A stretch of DNA of 64,000 bases from Notamacropus eugenii. Its lineage: Eukaryota > Chordata > Mammalia > Diprotodontia > Macropodidae. The position numbers and the translations under genes were made by a program. Positions 25,215-37,474 of the stretch are shown in pieces. The notes under the pieces are model-generated. The model did no database searches. It was not told where the DNA came from and saw only the letters and a program-made list of their open reading frames with translations. Position 1 is the stretch's first letter. The number at the start of each line of letters is the position of its first letter. The stretch spans positions 11,569,001 through 11,633,000 of the forward strand of contig NC_092872.1 in NCBI RefSeq assembly GCF_028372415.1, read 5' to 3'.

Positions 25215-25440
25215 ATTTTGGTAAGTTAAGTGTTTCTGGACTTGGAGTCTGGAACATCTAAGGTCAAATCTTACCTCAGATACTCTAGAGTATAGACAAG
25301 TCACTTAAACTCTCTCAGCCTCAATTACCTCATCTGTAAGATGGGGATAATAACAGTACTCACCTCATAGAACTGGGACAGGATTAGATATAACATGCAA
25401 AGTGCTCCATAAAAATTAGCTATTATTATTATTTCATTAA
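25215..25440 (+). repeat. CORE-SINE/MIR-type copy
   Basis: Shows 'caagtcacttaaactctctc', 'cctcatctgtaagatgggga' and a tail 'aaaaattagctattattatt'. Near full length in plus orientation. Confidence 0.8.
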
Positions 25441-26354
25441 CAATGAAGATAAAAAGAAAGCATTTCAATTGTTGCTTTTTAAAAATGTGCGGAATACAAA
25501 GAAAAGGATTTTCCCCCTAAAATCCTGGGGTCCCTTAGAGATCTTTCCAGTTCCCCCAAACTGGTGAAAATGTTTTTAAAAAGCAAGAATGTTAGAAAAG
25601 AATATGTCAAGAGATATTGAACACTGGGAGAGGAAGAATATATCATCTTAACTAAATGTAATAGATGTTAAAACAGACCTCAGCCATCAAAATTAGATAA
25701 ATAAAAAATAACCAGGTATTCTGAGTAAAAGAAACAATTATCTAAAATGCAAAGATAAATTACTTGAAATTAATCTTAGGTCATCTAATCTAACTGTTCA
25801 CCTAATATAACCAAAGACAATCTTAGTCAGTAACTCTTGATGAATAAAATTTTTTTTCATAAAACCACCAGCACTCGTTGCCTAAGAAGTACCTAGTAAG
25901 CAGTGCAAATAAACCACATACTACCTATATTTGAGAAATTCTCTACACTCAGGTACAACACTTACCATGACTCGTTTCATTTGATGCTGCTATTTACCTA
26001 AGTCTAGATCTTACAAAAAGTATTTACTTGCAGAAAGTACTTACAGCATAGAATTCCTAGCTCTAGGAGCAGACAACTACAGTGCCAAGATTGAATGACT
26101 TGAGCGTCACCAAAGTCAGCTATGTGAAGAACTCACACTTCTGAGGAGGAGAGGGGCAAAGTGATAACCCAAATGGGGTTGAGGAGCTGTTTACATTAAG
26201 GCATCAGTTCCCAACTTTTCTTGGTTTAAATTGATCCAAAAGTTCTAACTGCTGGAGTCCCATGTCTCTTGACAAGTACTAAACAGCATAGTATGAGTGG
26301 GTGGAAGGGAGAAAACAACAAAGTCAAATTCCAAAATTTCATATATAATTCATA
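25441..26354. other. Intronic, no feature recognised
   Basis: AT-rich sequence with no recognised repeat or exon. Confidence 0.4.
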
Positions 26355-26585
26355 TTATGAGTGGCAGTTAGGTGGCAGTGGAGAAAAAACTAGGCACAGA
26401 GGCAGGAAGACCAGAATTCAAATCAAACCTTAGATATTTACCAGCTATGTAACCCTAGGCAGTCATTTAACCTCTAAAAGTCTGTTTTACCATATGTAAA
26501 ATTGGTTTCAGGGGATAAATGTCATGAGGATAAAGTTCTTTGTAAATCTTAATGTGATCTATAAATGCTAGCTATTATGACCATC
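26355..26585 (+). repeat. CORE-SINE/MIR-type copy
   Basis: Begins 'ggcagttaggtggcagtgga', has 'accagctatgtaaccctagg', and ends 'ataaatgctagctattatga'. A near complete copy with moderate divergence. Confidence 0.75.
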
Positions 26586-26859
26586 AATAATAGAGCTTCC
26601 CTTTGATGTTAAAAAAAAATGGTTAAAAAAGTATCTTAGGGAATTCTGAATTTCAATCAACTAACAAGAATTTGAAGTCCTACTAAGATTTATTGAGTGC
26701 TGAACAATAATTGGTTACACAAATGTTAAATGAGGAGAAAGAGAGAAAATAAAAAACATAACGTAGCGAGACAGTAAGATTATATAGAGAAACATGGAGG
26801 TCTTGCACTATCCCCAGTACAAGGTAAAAAATCAAAAGGCTTTTTTTTTGTTTTGTTTG

Positions 26860-27090
26860 CTGCTGACAGATATATCTGATAAAGACAAGGAATCTGGACC
26901 AGGAGAATGAAGGTTAAAGACCTAGTGTTCCAAGTTTAGCTCTGGTTCTTATTTAACTTTATTTGCATACCAAAGAGCATGGGGGAAGGGGTATAAGAAA
27001 GGTCCCCAGCGGCTTGGCCCAGTGCATTCAACATTGAATAAAACGATCCTTTAACAAATGTGCTCTTGACATCAAACTAGGCAGGATAGC
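26860..27090 (+). repeat. LTR-like segment (solo LTR candidate)
   Basis: A TATA-like box (tataag, 26992-26997) is followed 40 bp later by a polyadenylation-like aataaa (27037-27042), in the order expected of an LTR. No flanking duplication or retroviral gene sequence was found, and the ends are not defined. It could be unrelated unique sequence. Confidence 0.3.
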
Positions 27091-27379
27091 TAAAACAATG
27101 AACAGTCAAGATTCAAAAAGTTCTTTACAGGTTCTAGAACACTGGGATGAATCTGACAGTTCTACATAGTTTAAAAAAATGTTCTTCACAAGGTGAGAAG
27201 AATGGCTTGGTTAGATGATAATTCTTCTGAAAAAATATTTGAGGATTTAGTTCATTATGTGTCAACAATGTGATGTGGCAGCCAAGAAAGTTAATGTGAT
27301 CTGGGGCTTAATTAACAGAGAGGTTCCAGGAAGAAGGAAGTAAATAGTCCCTTCTGTACTTCACCCTGGTCAGAGCACA
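27091..27379. other. Intronic, no feature recognised
   Basis: No recognised repeat or exon. Confidence 0.4.
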
Positions 27380-27535
27380 TCACAGAATCACAGAATCTGA
27401 GAATTAGAAAAGGCCTTATAATCCAACACACACACAAAAGGAATCTCTGCTATCACAGACCCAACAAATCACCTACCAGCCTCTGTCTGACAATCTCCAA
27501 AGGAGGAGGCGCCCAGCACCTCTGTAAGTACCTGG
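27380..27535 (-). repeat. CR1/L3-like 3' fragment
   Basis: Opens 'cacagaatcacagaatctga' with 'ataatccaacac' following, typical of a reverse-complemented CR1/L3 3' end. Diverged. Confidence 0.55.
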
Positions 27536-28954
27536 GTACTGTGTTTAGTTCTGAGCAATACAGCTTAGGAGTGATTTTATAAACTGAGGAGAACCAGAAC
27601 GCCTGAAAAGCTTGGAATGCATAAAGGAAGCGTTTTCTGGGGCCTGGCATGGCACAGCACCACTTTCTCCAAAGTTGTTGTTTCCGTAAGACTACATTCT
27701 CACTCTCCCAGTTCTATGCAGCCCCTTTTCTAAAATACTTGTAAAATAAATTATCTCTGCGTGATTGGTTACTGTGCTGTCCAGTTTACATACACTGTGA
27801 CTTCTGTTAGGGATTAGGTCTCTGGTAGGGAAAGTTATACAACATTATTGCTAAGGAAAAAATTAGATTCAACTCAGGTGACCAACAGAAGCTTTCTTCT
27901 AGGGTTATATGTACCTCATACCAAATCCAAGTACCTATGATGGAACTTATCCCCCAATTTTCACCATCCCTTAAAGAATCACTTTATATAAAGAAGTTAA
28001 GGAAAAGGTATTCAATCAAGCTGATAAGATGAAAGGAAATCTACCACTAGATGAAAGCAAATAATGATACCCCATGAGGTCTGTGAGATTGTCTGGCTAA
28101 AAGATATTAGACAAGCTCCTGGTAACCTATAAAAAGCTATAGCCATCTCTGAGAGAAGGAGCTCAGACACCCAACTCTGAGGAGTCAGGAGAGTCAGCTT
28201 GGAAGATGACTTGCATCTTCTCCCTTGTACCTTTTCCAGAGTACAGCAGAGGCGGGGGAGGGGGAACTTCTCTTTGCCTTTTGCATCCACTTATCCACCC
28301 CCAATATGGTGTAATGAAGCAGAACATAGCAGAGTTCAGCTGTGGGGAGTCAAGAGTTTGGAGTAGAAATCCTTTTCAGAAGACAGTCCCAAGTCTTAAT
28401 TCCTGCTGGTCCTAGACTTTGGTTCCTCCTAAAAGAGCACAGTCATATTGGAGGCCAGGATTTCAGATGAGCCTAAAGCTAGAGATAGTGGAAATTACAG
28501 CCAGACATCACAGACATCAGCAGAGTCCCACAACATCTCCAAATCCTCGTCACAGAGGGGCTGGAGCAGAGAAGTCCCTCCTGGCAGTTCAAGGACATCA
28601 CAACAAGTTATCCGGAGGGTCCTGTGGTGCTGCAGTTAAACGGTACTGGCCACAGGTTTCCTCCATGTGTGTTTCTCTCCTTTCTCTCTTCCCACGGATG
28701 CTATACAGCCTTTACACCAGGCAGAAAGTAGATTTGCAGGAGAGTGTCCCAAGGGTTTATGGGGCAGATGCTTTATTATGATCATTCTTGCTTTTCCATT
28801 TCAGCAAATGTCTTTATTAGGGCCTATGAACTAGGTATACAGTATAGAGAAGGCAACTGTCCCCAGGAGACTCACTCAACAAAGGTGAGTTGAGTAAGTA
28901 GACTACAGAGAGGAGACTACAAACTACCAACCATAACAATTCCCACTTACAAAG
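27536..28954. other. Intronic, no feature recognised
   Basis: A 120-codon plus frame at 28419-28781 has no family resemblance and no splice or promoter context. A short G-rich run lies at 28252-28264. Nothing was assigned. Confidence 0.4.
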
Positions 28955-29125
28955 GAATTTCCTCCCAACAGCCCTGTGAGGTGAGGGAGGCAGTATAAGT
29001 ATTATCTCAACTTTACAGATGAGAAAACTGAAGCTCCAATAAGTTAAGCAGTCTTTTGCCCAAGGTAGAGGCTCCCACTGGAAGCCAGATGCTCTGAGTG
29101 CAAAACCAGTTATTCCTCTGAAAGC
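28955..29125 (-). repeat. MIR fragment
   Basis: Contains 'cctgtgaggtgagggaggca', 'actttacagatgagaaaact' and 'gcccaaggtagaggctccca', the reverse order of a MIR core and head. Confidence 0.7.
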
Positions 29126-30714
29126 AGTACAGTGCCTTTCATGGGCACATAGAGCAACAATCACTCCTTTAAAAAGGTAAAACCCCAGAAAGGCTGAGAC
29201 AGAACTAGGACCAAGGTGTCCAATACTCTGAGTCTGCACCTCACAGGATATTAATGAAACTGTAGTGTCCTCCTAATTAGCCATGAAAAAGAGTTGGTCA
29301 GTGGCAAATCCTAAATTCAAACCCAGGCTACAGTAGTAGCTGAGCAGATGGAAAGAGCTTAGATCACAATTTGCTTTACTAGGTACATTCAACTTGACAG
29401 CATCAAAAGCAGATGTTCTTTACCCATGATTCAAATGACCATGGCCAAAAAAGTGACAATGTGACTCTTTAAAAAACAAAGGAGGTGTAGGGGAGAGAAG
29501 TCCTGAAAGGACAAAAGTTCTCTCCCTAATTCACTATCCATTCAAAACTTACCTCAGGAAGTTAGTTCTTGATGCATAAATTGAAATGGGCCTGAAATGC
29601 AGACTGCAATCTGCAGAGCACAGGAGCTTACTCTGCTCTGCTGTAACCACAGCAACTAGTTTGCTCAGGCATGGATTTCTGTCTCAGAAAGCACAAGCAG
29701 TTGCTTCTGCTTCCAATTTTAAAAAAACCCAACTATTTGTAAGCCAGAGAAAAGGAAGGAAATTACTGGAGAAGAGGGGACTGAATATGATATTTAGTAA
29801 CAGAACTACAGCACTGTCATGTAATAACATTTGTCATATGAAATAGGTTATTAATGTTAAAATTTACACTGGTCATACTGGAGTTAGCAAGAATGTTAAC
29901 ACACACTTTCAGCTTTCCTGGTCAGTGACTCTTAATCACCTAAAGCTACAAGAACCTTTCTCCTCTCCTTCAATGTCACTTTTCTCTAATTCCCACAAGT
30001 GGCATTTCCTCTGAAACTTTTCCAACCATTATTAACATTTAATGTTAAATATAATGCCATACATGACATAAATTATACAACGTAAAACTTTCTAAAACGT
30101 ACATCATTAAGTTAAAACAGGGCAATACAGAAAACCATTACATTAAGATTTATGACCCTTACCAGATTACCAGTTCTTCACAAGAGTCCTACTTCCTGAC
30201 CTGATGGCATAGAAGAGATCGTGGGTTCTAGCTAAGTATAAAGAAGCTCATCTTCCATTGGTTGAAGTTCATTAAAAAATTCTCATGGCAACCCATGAAA
30301 TTAAGAAAAATAAACAATGGCTCTCATTTCTCTGCCTGTCCTCTTTTTTTGTCTGGAGTAGCGGCAGCGTGGCAGAAAAGGAAGTAAAGGAGACGCAAGG
30401 TTTTAAGCCACTCTAGTGGAACTCTTAACTATGAGCTCTTGTCATAGGTAACTAAAAAGTGAGCACACCAGTGGGGAAACTCAATCAGAACAATATTCTG
30501 GTTATAAATGAGAACAGAGGACAAAAGTAAGTTTCATATCAATGGAAGTAAGGCTCATTGACTTTCCTTGGAGAAGAAAAAAAAAGGGGGGGCAGGGTTA
30601 GTGGAGCTGGTTTTACTTTGTGTCCCAAGGATAACTCAGTCATATTACAGTGCCCAGGATAAGCACTAGGAAAAAGATCATCACGAAGATACTGAAACAG
30701 ACAAGCAGCACAGA
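29126..30714. other. Intronic, no feature recognised
   Basis: No exon, RNA gene or clear repeat was identified. A short G-run lies at about 30586-30592. Confidence 0.4.
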
Positions 30715-30945
30715 AGATACACCAGACCTGGAGTTGAGAAGAAGCTGAGTTCAAATTTGACCTCACCTGCTTAACCCTGGGCAAGTCACATTATTAACCT
30801 GTTTGCCTCAGTGGACTCATCTGAAAAATAAGGATAATAGCAGCACCTACTCCCACCCTAGGATTTTCATGAGAATAAAACGAGATAGTACGTAGAAAGC
30901 GCTTTGCAAAACTCAAAGTGCTATAAAACTGCAGCTTACACACCA
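30715..30945 (+). repeat. CORE-SINE/MIR-type copy
   Basis: Contains 'gagttcaaatttgacctcac', 'ttaaccctgggcaagtcaca', 'gaaagcgctttgcaaaactc' and 'aagtgctataaaactgcagc'. Near full length. Confidence 0.8.
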
Positions 30946-31689
30946 ACATATATTCTAGAGAATAAAGAGGTAAAAAGTTTTTTCTAAAGGCCTGATAAGA
31001 TCCTCCAAATTAGATCAACAAGTACTTTAATATTTCATAACATTTACGTAAAGATGAACATTAGAGAGAATAGTGAAAAATATTGGAAAATATGGTACAG
31101 GATCAAGACACAAAAGGGAATAGTTTTACAATAGTACACAGATGCCTGCCCCTTTCCCTCTCCCTCTCTTGTGTGCACATGCACATGCACACACATACGC
31201 ACACACACACACACACACACAACATATATATCAAATATTTTCTTTGAGAAGTAGGAAGGGTTGGACACAATGAGAACCAAATAAAATCACAAAAAATGAA
31301 ACCTAAAAATACTAATTACATAGATGTTGGGCCAATTTTGAAGAACAGCCCAAGCATGACTTATTTAAATAGTTATTGGTCGACAAAAACAGGAAATGAA
31401 TGGATAATACATGACATAAATTATCACCATTTTCTATGGAATTCTGACCAGTGGAAAAAGCAAAGAAAACAAGGAAACCAAAAGTCCTTAAAACATCTTG
31501 GCCAACAGATTTGATTTCCTTTCCAAAGATATATGCTAGCCAATGGGAATACCAATTTAGCATGCAAATTGGCTTGTAAAATTGTATAGAGGATGGTAAA
31601 AGTTTATGAGCAGTATATCACTTCATAAAAGTCAGAAACATTGGAGAACAAATTTTGACAAAAAGTCAGTTAGTCTAAGGATGAAACGA
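30946..31689. other. Intronic, CA microsatellite
   Basis: An impure CA repeat lies at about 31172-31221, and a CT-rich run precedes it. A 72-codon frame at 31296-31514 has no family. The stretch could be a diverged upstream part of the HAL1-like element that follows. Confidence 0.4.
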
Positions 31690-33058
31690 AGACTAGAATA
31701 AAGAAGAAATGAAAAAGCCGTGTCAAGACTATGAGAACAAACTATTCCCTGTCAATGACAGATGAGGCAGGGTGGGGAAACAGTCATATGCGAGTTCCAA
31801 CACTCAAGTGCCCAATGCTGTTTAAGAAAAAAGAAATGGCCACCCTCTACATTAAGGGATCGAAGGGAATGGAATAGGATATTCCAGAAGTCAAAGAAAC
31901 TAGGACTAAAACCAAGAATCACCTACCCAGCAAAACTGAGTATAATACTTCAGGAGAAAAAATGGTCTTTCAATAAAATAGAGGATTTTCAAATTTTCTT
32001 GATGAAAAGACCAGAGCTGAAAAGAAAATTTGACTTTCTAACACAAGAATGAAGAGAACCATGAAAAGGTGAACAGCAAAGAGAAGTCATAAGGGACTTA
32101 CTAAAGTTGAACTGTTTACATTCCTACATGGAAAGACAATATTTGTAACTCTTGAAACATTTCAGTATCTGGGTACTGGGTGGGAGTACATACACACACA
32201 TGCACACACGCACACATACATAGAGACAGAGTGCACAGAGTGAATTGAAGAGGATGGGATCATATCTTAAAAAAAAAAAATGAAATCAAGCAGTGAGAGA
32301 GAAATATTGGGAGGAGAAAGGGAGAAGTTGAATGGGGCAAAATATCTCTCATAAAAGAGGCAAGCAAAAGACTTATTAGTGGAGGGATAAAGAGGGGAGG
32401 CAAGAGAAAAACATGAGGTCTACTCTCATCACATTCCACTAAAGGAAAGAATAAAATGCACACTCATTTTGATAGGAAAACCTATCTCATAATACAGGAG
32501 AGTGGGGGACAGGGGCACAAGCAGGGTGGGGGGGAGGATGGAGGGGAGGGCATGGGGAGGAGAATGCAATCCGAGGTCGACACTCATAGGGAAGGAAAGG
32601 ATCATAAGAGAATAGAAGTAATGGGGGACAGGATAGGATGGAGGGAAATATAGTTAGTCCTATACAACACAACTAGTATGGAAATCATTTGCAAAACTAC
32701 ACAGATTTGGCCTATATTGAATTGCTTGTCTTCCAAGGGGAAGGGGTGGAGAGGGAGGGAGCTAAAGAAGTTGGAACTCAAAGTGTTAGGATCAAATGTA
32801 ATGTTCTTACCACTGGGAAATAAGAAATACAGGTTAAGGGGTTAAGAAAGCTATCTGGCCCTACAGGACAAAAGAGAAGACGGAGACAAGGGCAGGGAGG
32901 GAGGATAGAGGAGAGAGCAGATTGGTCACAGGGGCAACTAGAATGCTTGGGTTTGGGGGGGGGAGGGGATAAAAAGGGAGAAAATTTGTAACCCAAAATT
33001 TTGTGAAAATAAATGTTAAAAGTTAAATAAAAAATAAAAATAAAAATAAAAAAAAAAA
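31690..33058 (+). mobile_element. HAL1-like element, ORF1 C-terminus and long 3' UTR
   Basis: A 96-codon frame at 31762-32052 includes RREWNRIFQKSKKLG and then KPRITYPAKLS, followed by KRPELKRKFDF. These are the landmarks of the L1 ORF1 protein C-terminal domain. Instead of ORF2, a purine-rich 3' UTR of about 1 kb follows with G-runs (32526-32560, 32955-32967) and an AAAAT tail ending at 33058. ORF1 directly followed by a 3' UTR is the HAL1 architecture. A second, antisense copy is at 16130-17060. Confidence 0.7.
31762..32052 (+). pseudogene. HAL1/L1 ORF1 C-terminal fragment
   Basis: This 96-codon frame keeps the C-terminal nucleic-acid-binding part of an L1-type ORF1 protein, seen in RITYPAKLS and the basic PELKRKF segment. 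The coiled coil and most of the RRM domain are missing or out of frame. The first Met is arbitrary. It is a retroelement remnant with no evidence of host use. Confidence 0.6.
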
Positions 33059-33769
33059 GAAAAGAGAAATGGCACGAAGGAAAAAACCCAGGTGGAACAG
33101 ATGAAGTATACAGAGGAAGTTTGAGATGGAGCCAATATGAGTTTGATGACATTCAGGAATCATTTCTCCAGATACCTATACATGCAACAAGGACATCTTG
33201 GATGAAGGGAACAGGAAGGCTTTTATGAACAAAATTCTACAAAAGAACACACCCTTACAGTCATAAAATTAAATGCAGAAAACATAAGATCTTACTTTAT
33301 ATTAATTTTTTTTAATGGGAAGCTGTGTGGCTTAACAGTTACAGAACCGACCTAAGATTCAGGCAGATCCAGGTTCAGGTGGTGGCTATGTGCCCAGAAC
33401 AAGTCTCTTAACCTATTAATGCCCACACTGGCAATTCTACGACCAAATTTAAAGAGCTGGTACCTATCTAAGAAGTTTCTTCATGTCTAATTTCCCACAT
33501 AAATGAAATCCTCACACAGGTAAAGTTTAAACCTGTACTAAGACTTTTGGGATACCCTGTGTAGTGATCTCACTGACACAATTTAGTTTACTGTTATAAG
33601 GAACCCCTGGTGAGGAATCTCTCTCTTTCTCTCCATAGATACATACATATGTATGTGTAAGCTTCTGCGTATATATAAGTATATTATATACAGTATATGT
33701 ACACACATATACGTGTGTGTATTACAAACATATATGCTTGGAGTTTGTGATATGAATATTAAAAAATGA
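33059..33769. other. Intronic, half mariner-like MITE and TA/TG tract
   Basis: About 33315-33420 has SINE-head-like text. About 33511-33553 matches the right half of the mariner-like element at 36043-36115 ('aagtttaaacctgtactaag' against its 'aagtttaaaactgcactaag'). An impure TA/TG tract occupies 33640-33735. Confidence 0.45.
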
Positions 33770-34500
33770 AATAATCCCTACCCTCAAGAAGATCCCTGTA
33801 TTCTAATTTGGGGAAATAACAAGCACAAAAAACATAAGCATATGCAAAGTCAATACAAGGTAGTCACATATAAGGAAGTTAAGGAAAGAGGGCACCGGTA
33901 ATCGCAGGAAAGGCTTCATACACACACTGCAAGCTGAAGAAAAGGAAGGCTTCTAGGAGGCAGCTGTAAGAGGGGATGCATTGCACACTTGAGTGACAGT
34001 CTATGCAAAGGCACCGAAACCAAAAATAAAGAGGCGTGTGAGGGCAGTTTGACTGGATCACAGTACATGGGTGTTTTTGTGGTGGCTGGTGGTGGTGTTG
34101 TTAAGAATGAGACCAGAAAGATAGACTGGGGCCACCTGTAAAGGGGTTTGGGAGGCAACAGAACCATTTATAGTATATGCATCATAGAGACAACAGAAAG
34201 GCACATTGCAGAGGATTAAAGAGGAAAGTGGCCTAGTCAGACGTGCACTCCAGCAACATTCACTTTGGCAGCTATTTAGAGGATAGATTAGAGTGAGCAG
34301 ACAATTGAGGCAGAGAAACCAATTAGGAGACTTTTATGAAAGCCACGCAAAAGGTGTGGAGAGCAGATAGAAGAGATCAGATAAGAGAAGTATTGTGGAA
34401 GACAGGGCAAATGATTATATGGTAGGAGGGAAAGTAAGAAGTTGAAGACAATTCTGAGCTTATGAACTTGGAAGGAAAGAGAAGCAGAGGTAGGTTAAAG
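33770..34500 (-). mobile_element. L2-type LINE 3' region, antisense
   Basis: Begins 'ccctaccctcaagaagatcc' and continues with the purine-rich body of the family also seen at 51960-52735 and 54065-55060 ('ggcttctaggaggcagctgt', 'gtcagacgtgcactccagca'). The order equals the reverse complement of an L2 3' UTR and upstream region. Strongly diverged. Confidence 0.55.
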
Positions 34501-34555
34501 AAGAAAGATATCAAAAATAGTACCACTGAAATCAAAACTATATATAGTGATGTGA

Positions 34556-35315
34556 TCATTATTGATTAGAGAAATGCAAATTACAGCAACTTTGAGATAT
34601 CTCACAATTATCAGGCTGGCTAAGATGACAGAAGAGGGAAATGACAAATGCTGGAAAGGATGTGGAAAAGTCAGGACACTAGTACACTGCTGGCAGAACT
34701 TATCCAACCATTTTGAAAAGCAGTCTGGAATGATGCCCAGAGAGTTATAAAACTGTGTATCCCCTTTGATCCAGCAAACACCACTATTAGGTCTGTTTCC
34801 CAAGGTGATCAGGGAAAAAGGAAAAGAACCTCTATCTTCTAAAATATTTATATCCACTATCTTTGTGGAGGCAAAGAACTGGAAATTGAGGGGATGTCCA
34901 TCCATCACTTGGGGAATGGCTAAACAAGTTGTGGCACATGACAGTGATGAAATACTACTTTGCTGTAAGAAATAATGAGCTAGTTGATTTTAGAAAAACA
35001 CAGAAAGACTTACATGAAAATAATAAAAAGTGAAATGAATAGAACCACAAGAATGCTGTATTCAGTTAACAGCAATATTATTCAAAGTACAACTGCGAAT
35101 AACCAAATCATTCTAAGTATTATAAATACAAAGGACCTATGAAGAAAGATGTTCTCCACCTGCAGAGAAAGAACTGATTAACAGAAGTATGCGTAGTATG
35201 GTTTTAAATTATTTATAAATCTGTTATCAAATGGTGGCCTTCTCTAATATGAGGTAGGAAGGAAGGAAAGGAGACCATTCAGAACCTGAAATGTAACAAA
35301 AATAAATTAATTTTA
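34556..35315 (+). mobile_element. Older 5'-truncated L1
   Basis: ORF2 C-terminal landmarks are visible in two broken frames: GNDKCWKGCGKVRTLVHCW at 34562-34750 and PLSSKIFISTIFVEAKNWK at 34766-34975. An A-rich end lies near 35300. More diverged than the copies at 20-22 kb. Confidence 0.8.
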
Positions 35316-36042
35316 ATGGTACCATTACTTCATAATCTTTTTTATTAAAACCAAAAACTTTCTTGGAGACATTAAATACGGAAAAACCATTCCGAAATTG
35401 AAAACAAAATGAGATATAATCTAAATGAACAAGAATATTAGGAAGAAACTATTGGATTTATATTCCAAATGTCTACACAGGAAAATTGTAAGAAACAAAT
35501 ATTAAATAAGATAGAATAATCACAAAAGCCATCTGGGTGCTTTATTGATAGGAACTATGCAAATGATGAAAAGAATACTAAAAATAATCCAACACTAACA
35601 GTTCTAGGGAAAACTAAAAAGGAATAACTTTGTTAGTACATTCAGTATCAACAGATACCACTGAACCAACAGAAATAACTCAACCTCAATCTCATACCTA
35701 ACATAACAAACATACTTTGTTATGAAAGCCAAGGACCAAGGAAAAGAACTAGTTTGAATACCAAGACTTCTTCGACTTCCAATATGTTTCTTCAGTGTCA
35801 GCAATGCAACAATGAAATTGTAAAAAAAAAAAAAAAAAAAAGTCATATTTTTTTCAATGTGCTTATCAGTTTTGCTCATTTTTTTCTCTCCTCTTTTTCT
35901 TCTTTTAAAAATTATTTGTTATAAGGGATGGCACTCTGGGAAGGCAAAAGAGTGGAATAAAGAAAAAAATCTACATAATATTAAAAAAGGTAGCAATAAA
36001 AGTCTTTTAACAAAAACAATGGAAATGTAACATTTATACATA
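35316..36042. other. Intronic, A-run
   Basis: An A-run of about 21 lies at 35821-35841 and probably marks an unassigned retroelement tail. No gene was recognised. Confidence 0.4.
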
Positions 36043-36115
36043 AGGTGTCTCTAAAGTCAGTGCAGCTTTAAGCTTTTTAAAGTTTAAAACTGCACTAAGA
36101 CTTTTGAGGCATCCT
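36043..36115. mobile_element. Mariner-like MITE
   Basis: A 73 bp near-palindrome. The left end 'aggtgtctctaaagtc' and 'agtgcagctttaa' pair with the right end 'ttaaaactgcact' and 'aagacttttgaggcatcct'. Short length, AT-rich centre and mirrored ends fit a Tc1/mariner MITE. The flanks are TA-rich on both sides. A half copy is at 33511-33553. Confidence 0.65.
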
Positions 36116-36427
36116 ATATACTAATAGCTACCAAGACACACTGAAGAGTGTATAGGCAAGAAAAAAAAGGTCCCCAAACAAATCATTTTCTAGTGCAATA
36201 CTTAAAACCCAACTTCAGTCCTCTGCTTCTGTCCTTTCGATACCCTAACCCACATCATTCAAAGTTGAGTGAAAAGGGTTTGTCCTTTGTTTTCACAAAA
36301 AACCCTAACCAAATGCTTCTGGCAGGAAGTGCTCTAGCTACAAACTAAGAAGGTAAGGGGAAGGCCCAGGCCACACATTTAAACAGATGAGCTACATCTC
36401 AGCAATCCAAGAGTCTAAAACAATTTC
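36116..36427. other. Intronic, no feature recognised
   Basis: No exon or repeat was identified between the MITE and the L1 3' end. Confidence 0.4.
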
Positions 36428-36725
36428 AAAGGATTAATGATGGAAAATGCCATCCACATCCAGAGAATAGCTATGGAGTTAGAACGCAGAGCAAAGCAGG
36501 CTATTTTCCTTACTGTTTGGTTTTTCTTTCTCATGGTTCCTCCCATCCGTTATAATTCCTCTATGCAACATGACTAATGTGAAAATGTGTTTAATAAGAA
36601 TGTGTGTGTAGAGCACATATCAGATTGCATGCTGTCCTGGGGAGGGAAGCAGGGGGAGAAAACTTAAAACTTATGGCAGTGAATGTTTAAAACTAAAAAT
36701 AAAAAATAAATTGGAAAAAAAATAA
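36428..36725 (+). mobile_element. L1 3' UTR fragment
   Basis: Contains 'aatgccatccacatccagag', 'caacatgactaatgtgaaaa' and 'cagattgcatgctgtcctgg' followed by a purine-rich run and an A-rich tail. Only the L1 3' UTR was inserted. Confidence 0.85.
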
Positions 36726-37474
36726 AGAGATGGGCTAAACTTGAAGGTCAGGTGACATGAGAGGAAATTCATCTCCCCAATGCCATGACAGTGAAGATAA
36801 GTCAGAAAAAAAAAAAAATTCCAGTTCAAATCAATTCCTTTGAACATCTCCCCAGAATCCAAAATTATAATGATTAAGGTCATCTTAAAAACTAAGTTTC
36901 ACTTCTGCTTATTCTTGAGAAATCAGTAGAATTGATGGTACTTCTTCCTATTTAGTAGTAAGAGTGACTGGACAGAAAGGGAAAGGAGTCACTGGTGTTA
37001 CAGCCAGCTGCAAACAAGGCGGTTATGTTGTCACAGTAGTAACATTACAAAAACAGTTCTACAACATATCAGCTAACTACCAAATGAGATAATATGTGCA
37101 AAGTTCTTTACCAAGTGACTTCACTTCTCCTCTGTTCTCTCCTCTTATGGAACATGAGCTTTCAAATGATCCTTCCAATTCTATCATTCTAGGTCTTGGG
37201 AAAATCCTAGGAGACACTTAGCAGCCAGGTGACTTTGAGCAAATCTCTGATCCTCAGTTGGCTAATCTACAGCCTACTGCCACCTGGCTTTAGGCTAGAT
37301 CTCTGGAAGTTCCTAACAGTAATAACAACAACATGAAGGTATCACAGTGGAGAGTGAATAGACAGACTTGGGGTCCCAAGATACCTCTTATCCCAGAGAT
37401 TCAAAGACACCAAGCAAAGGGAAGGGCACAAACTCAAACACCTGTCCTTTTTACCAACTAAATACCATGCTCTG
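36726..37474. other. Intronic, no feature recognised
   Basis: An A-run lies at 36808-36820. A MIR-like stretch may be present near 37080-37300 ('tgagataatatgtgcaaagt'), but it is not defined enough to call. Confidence 0.4.
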
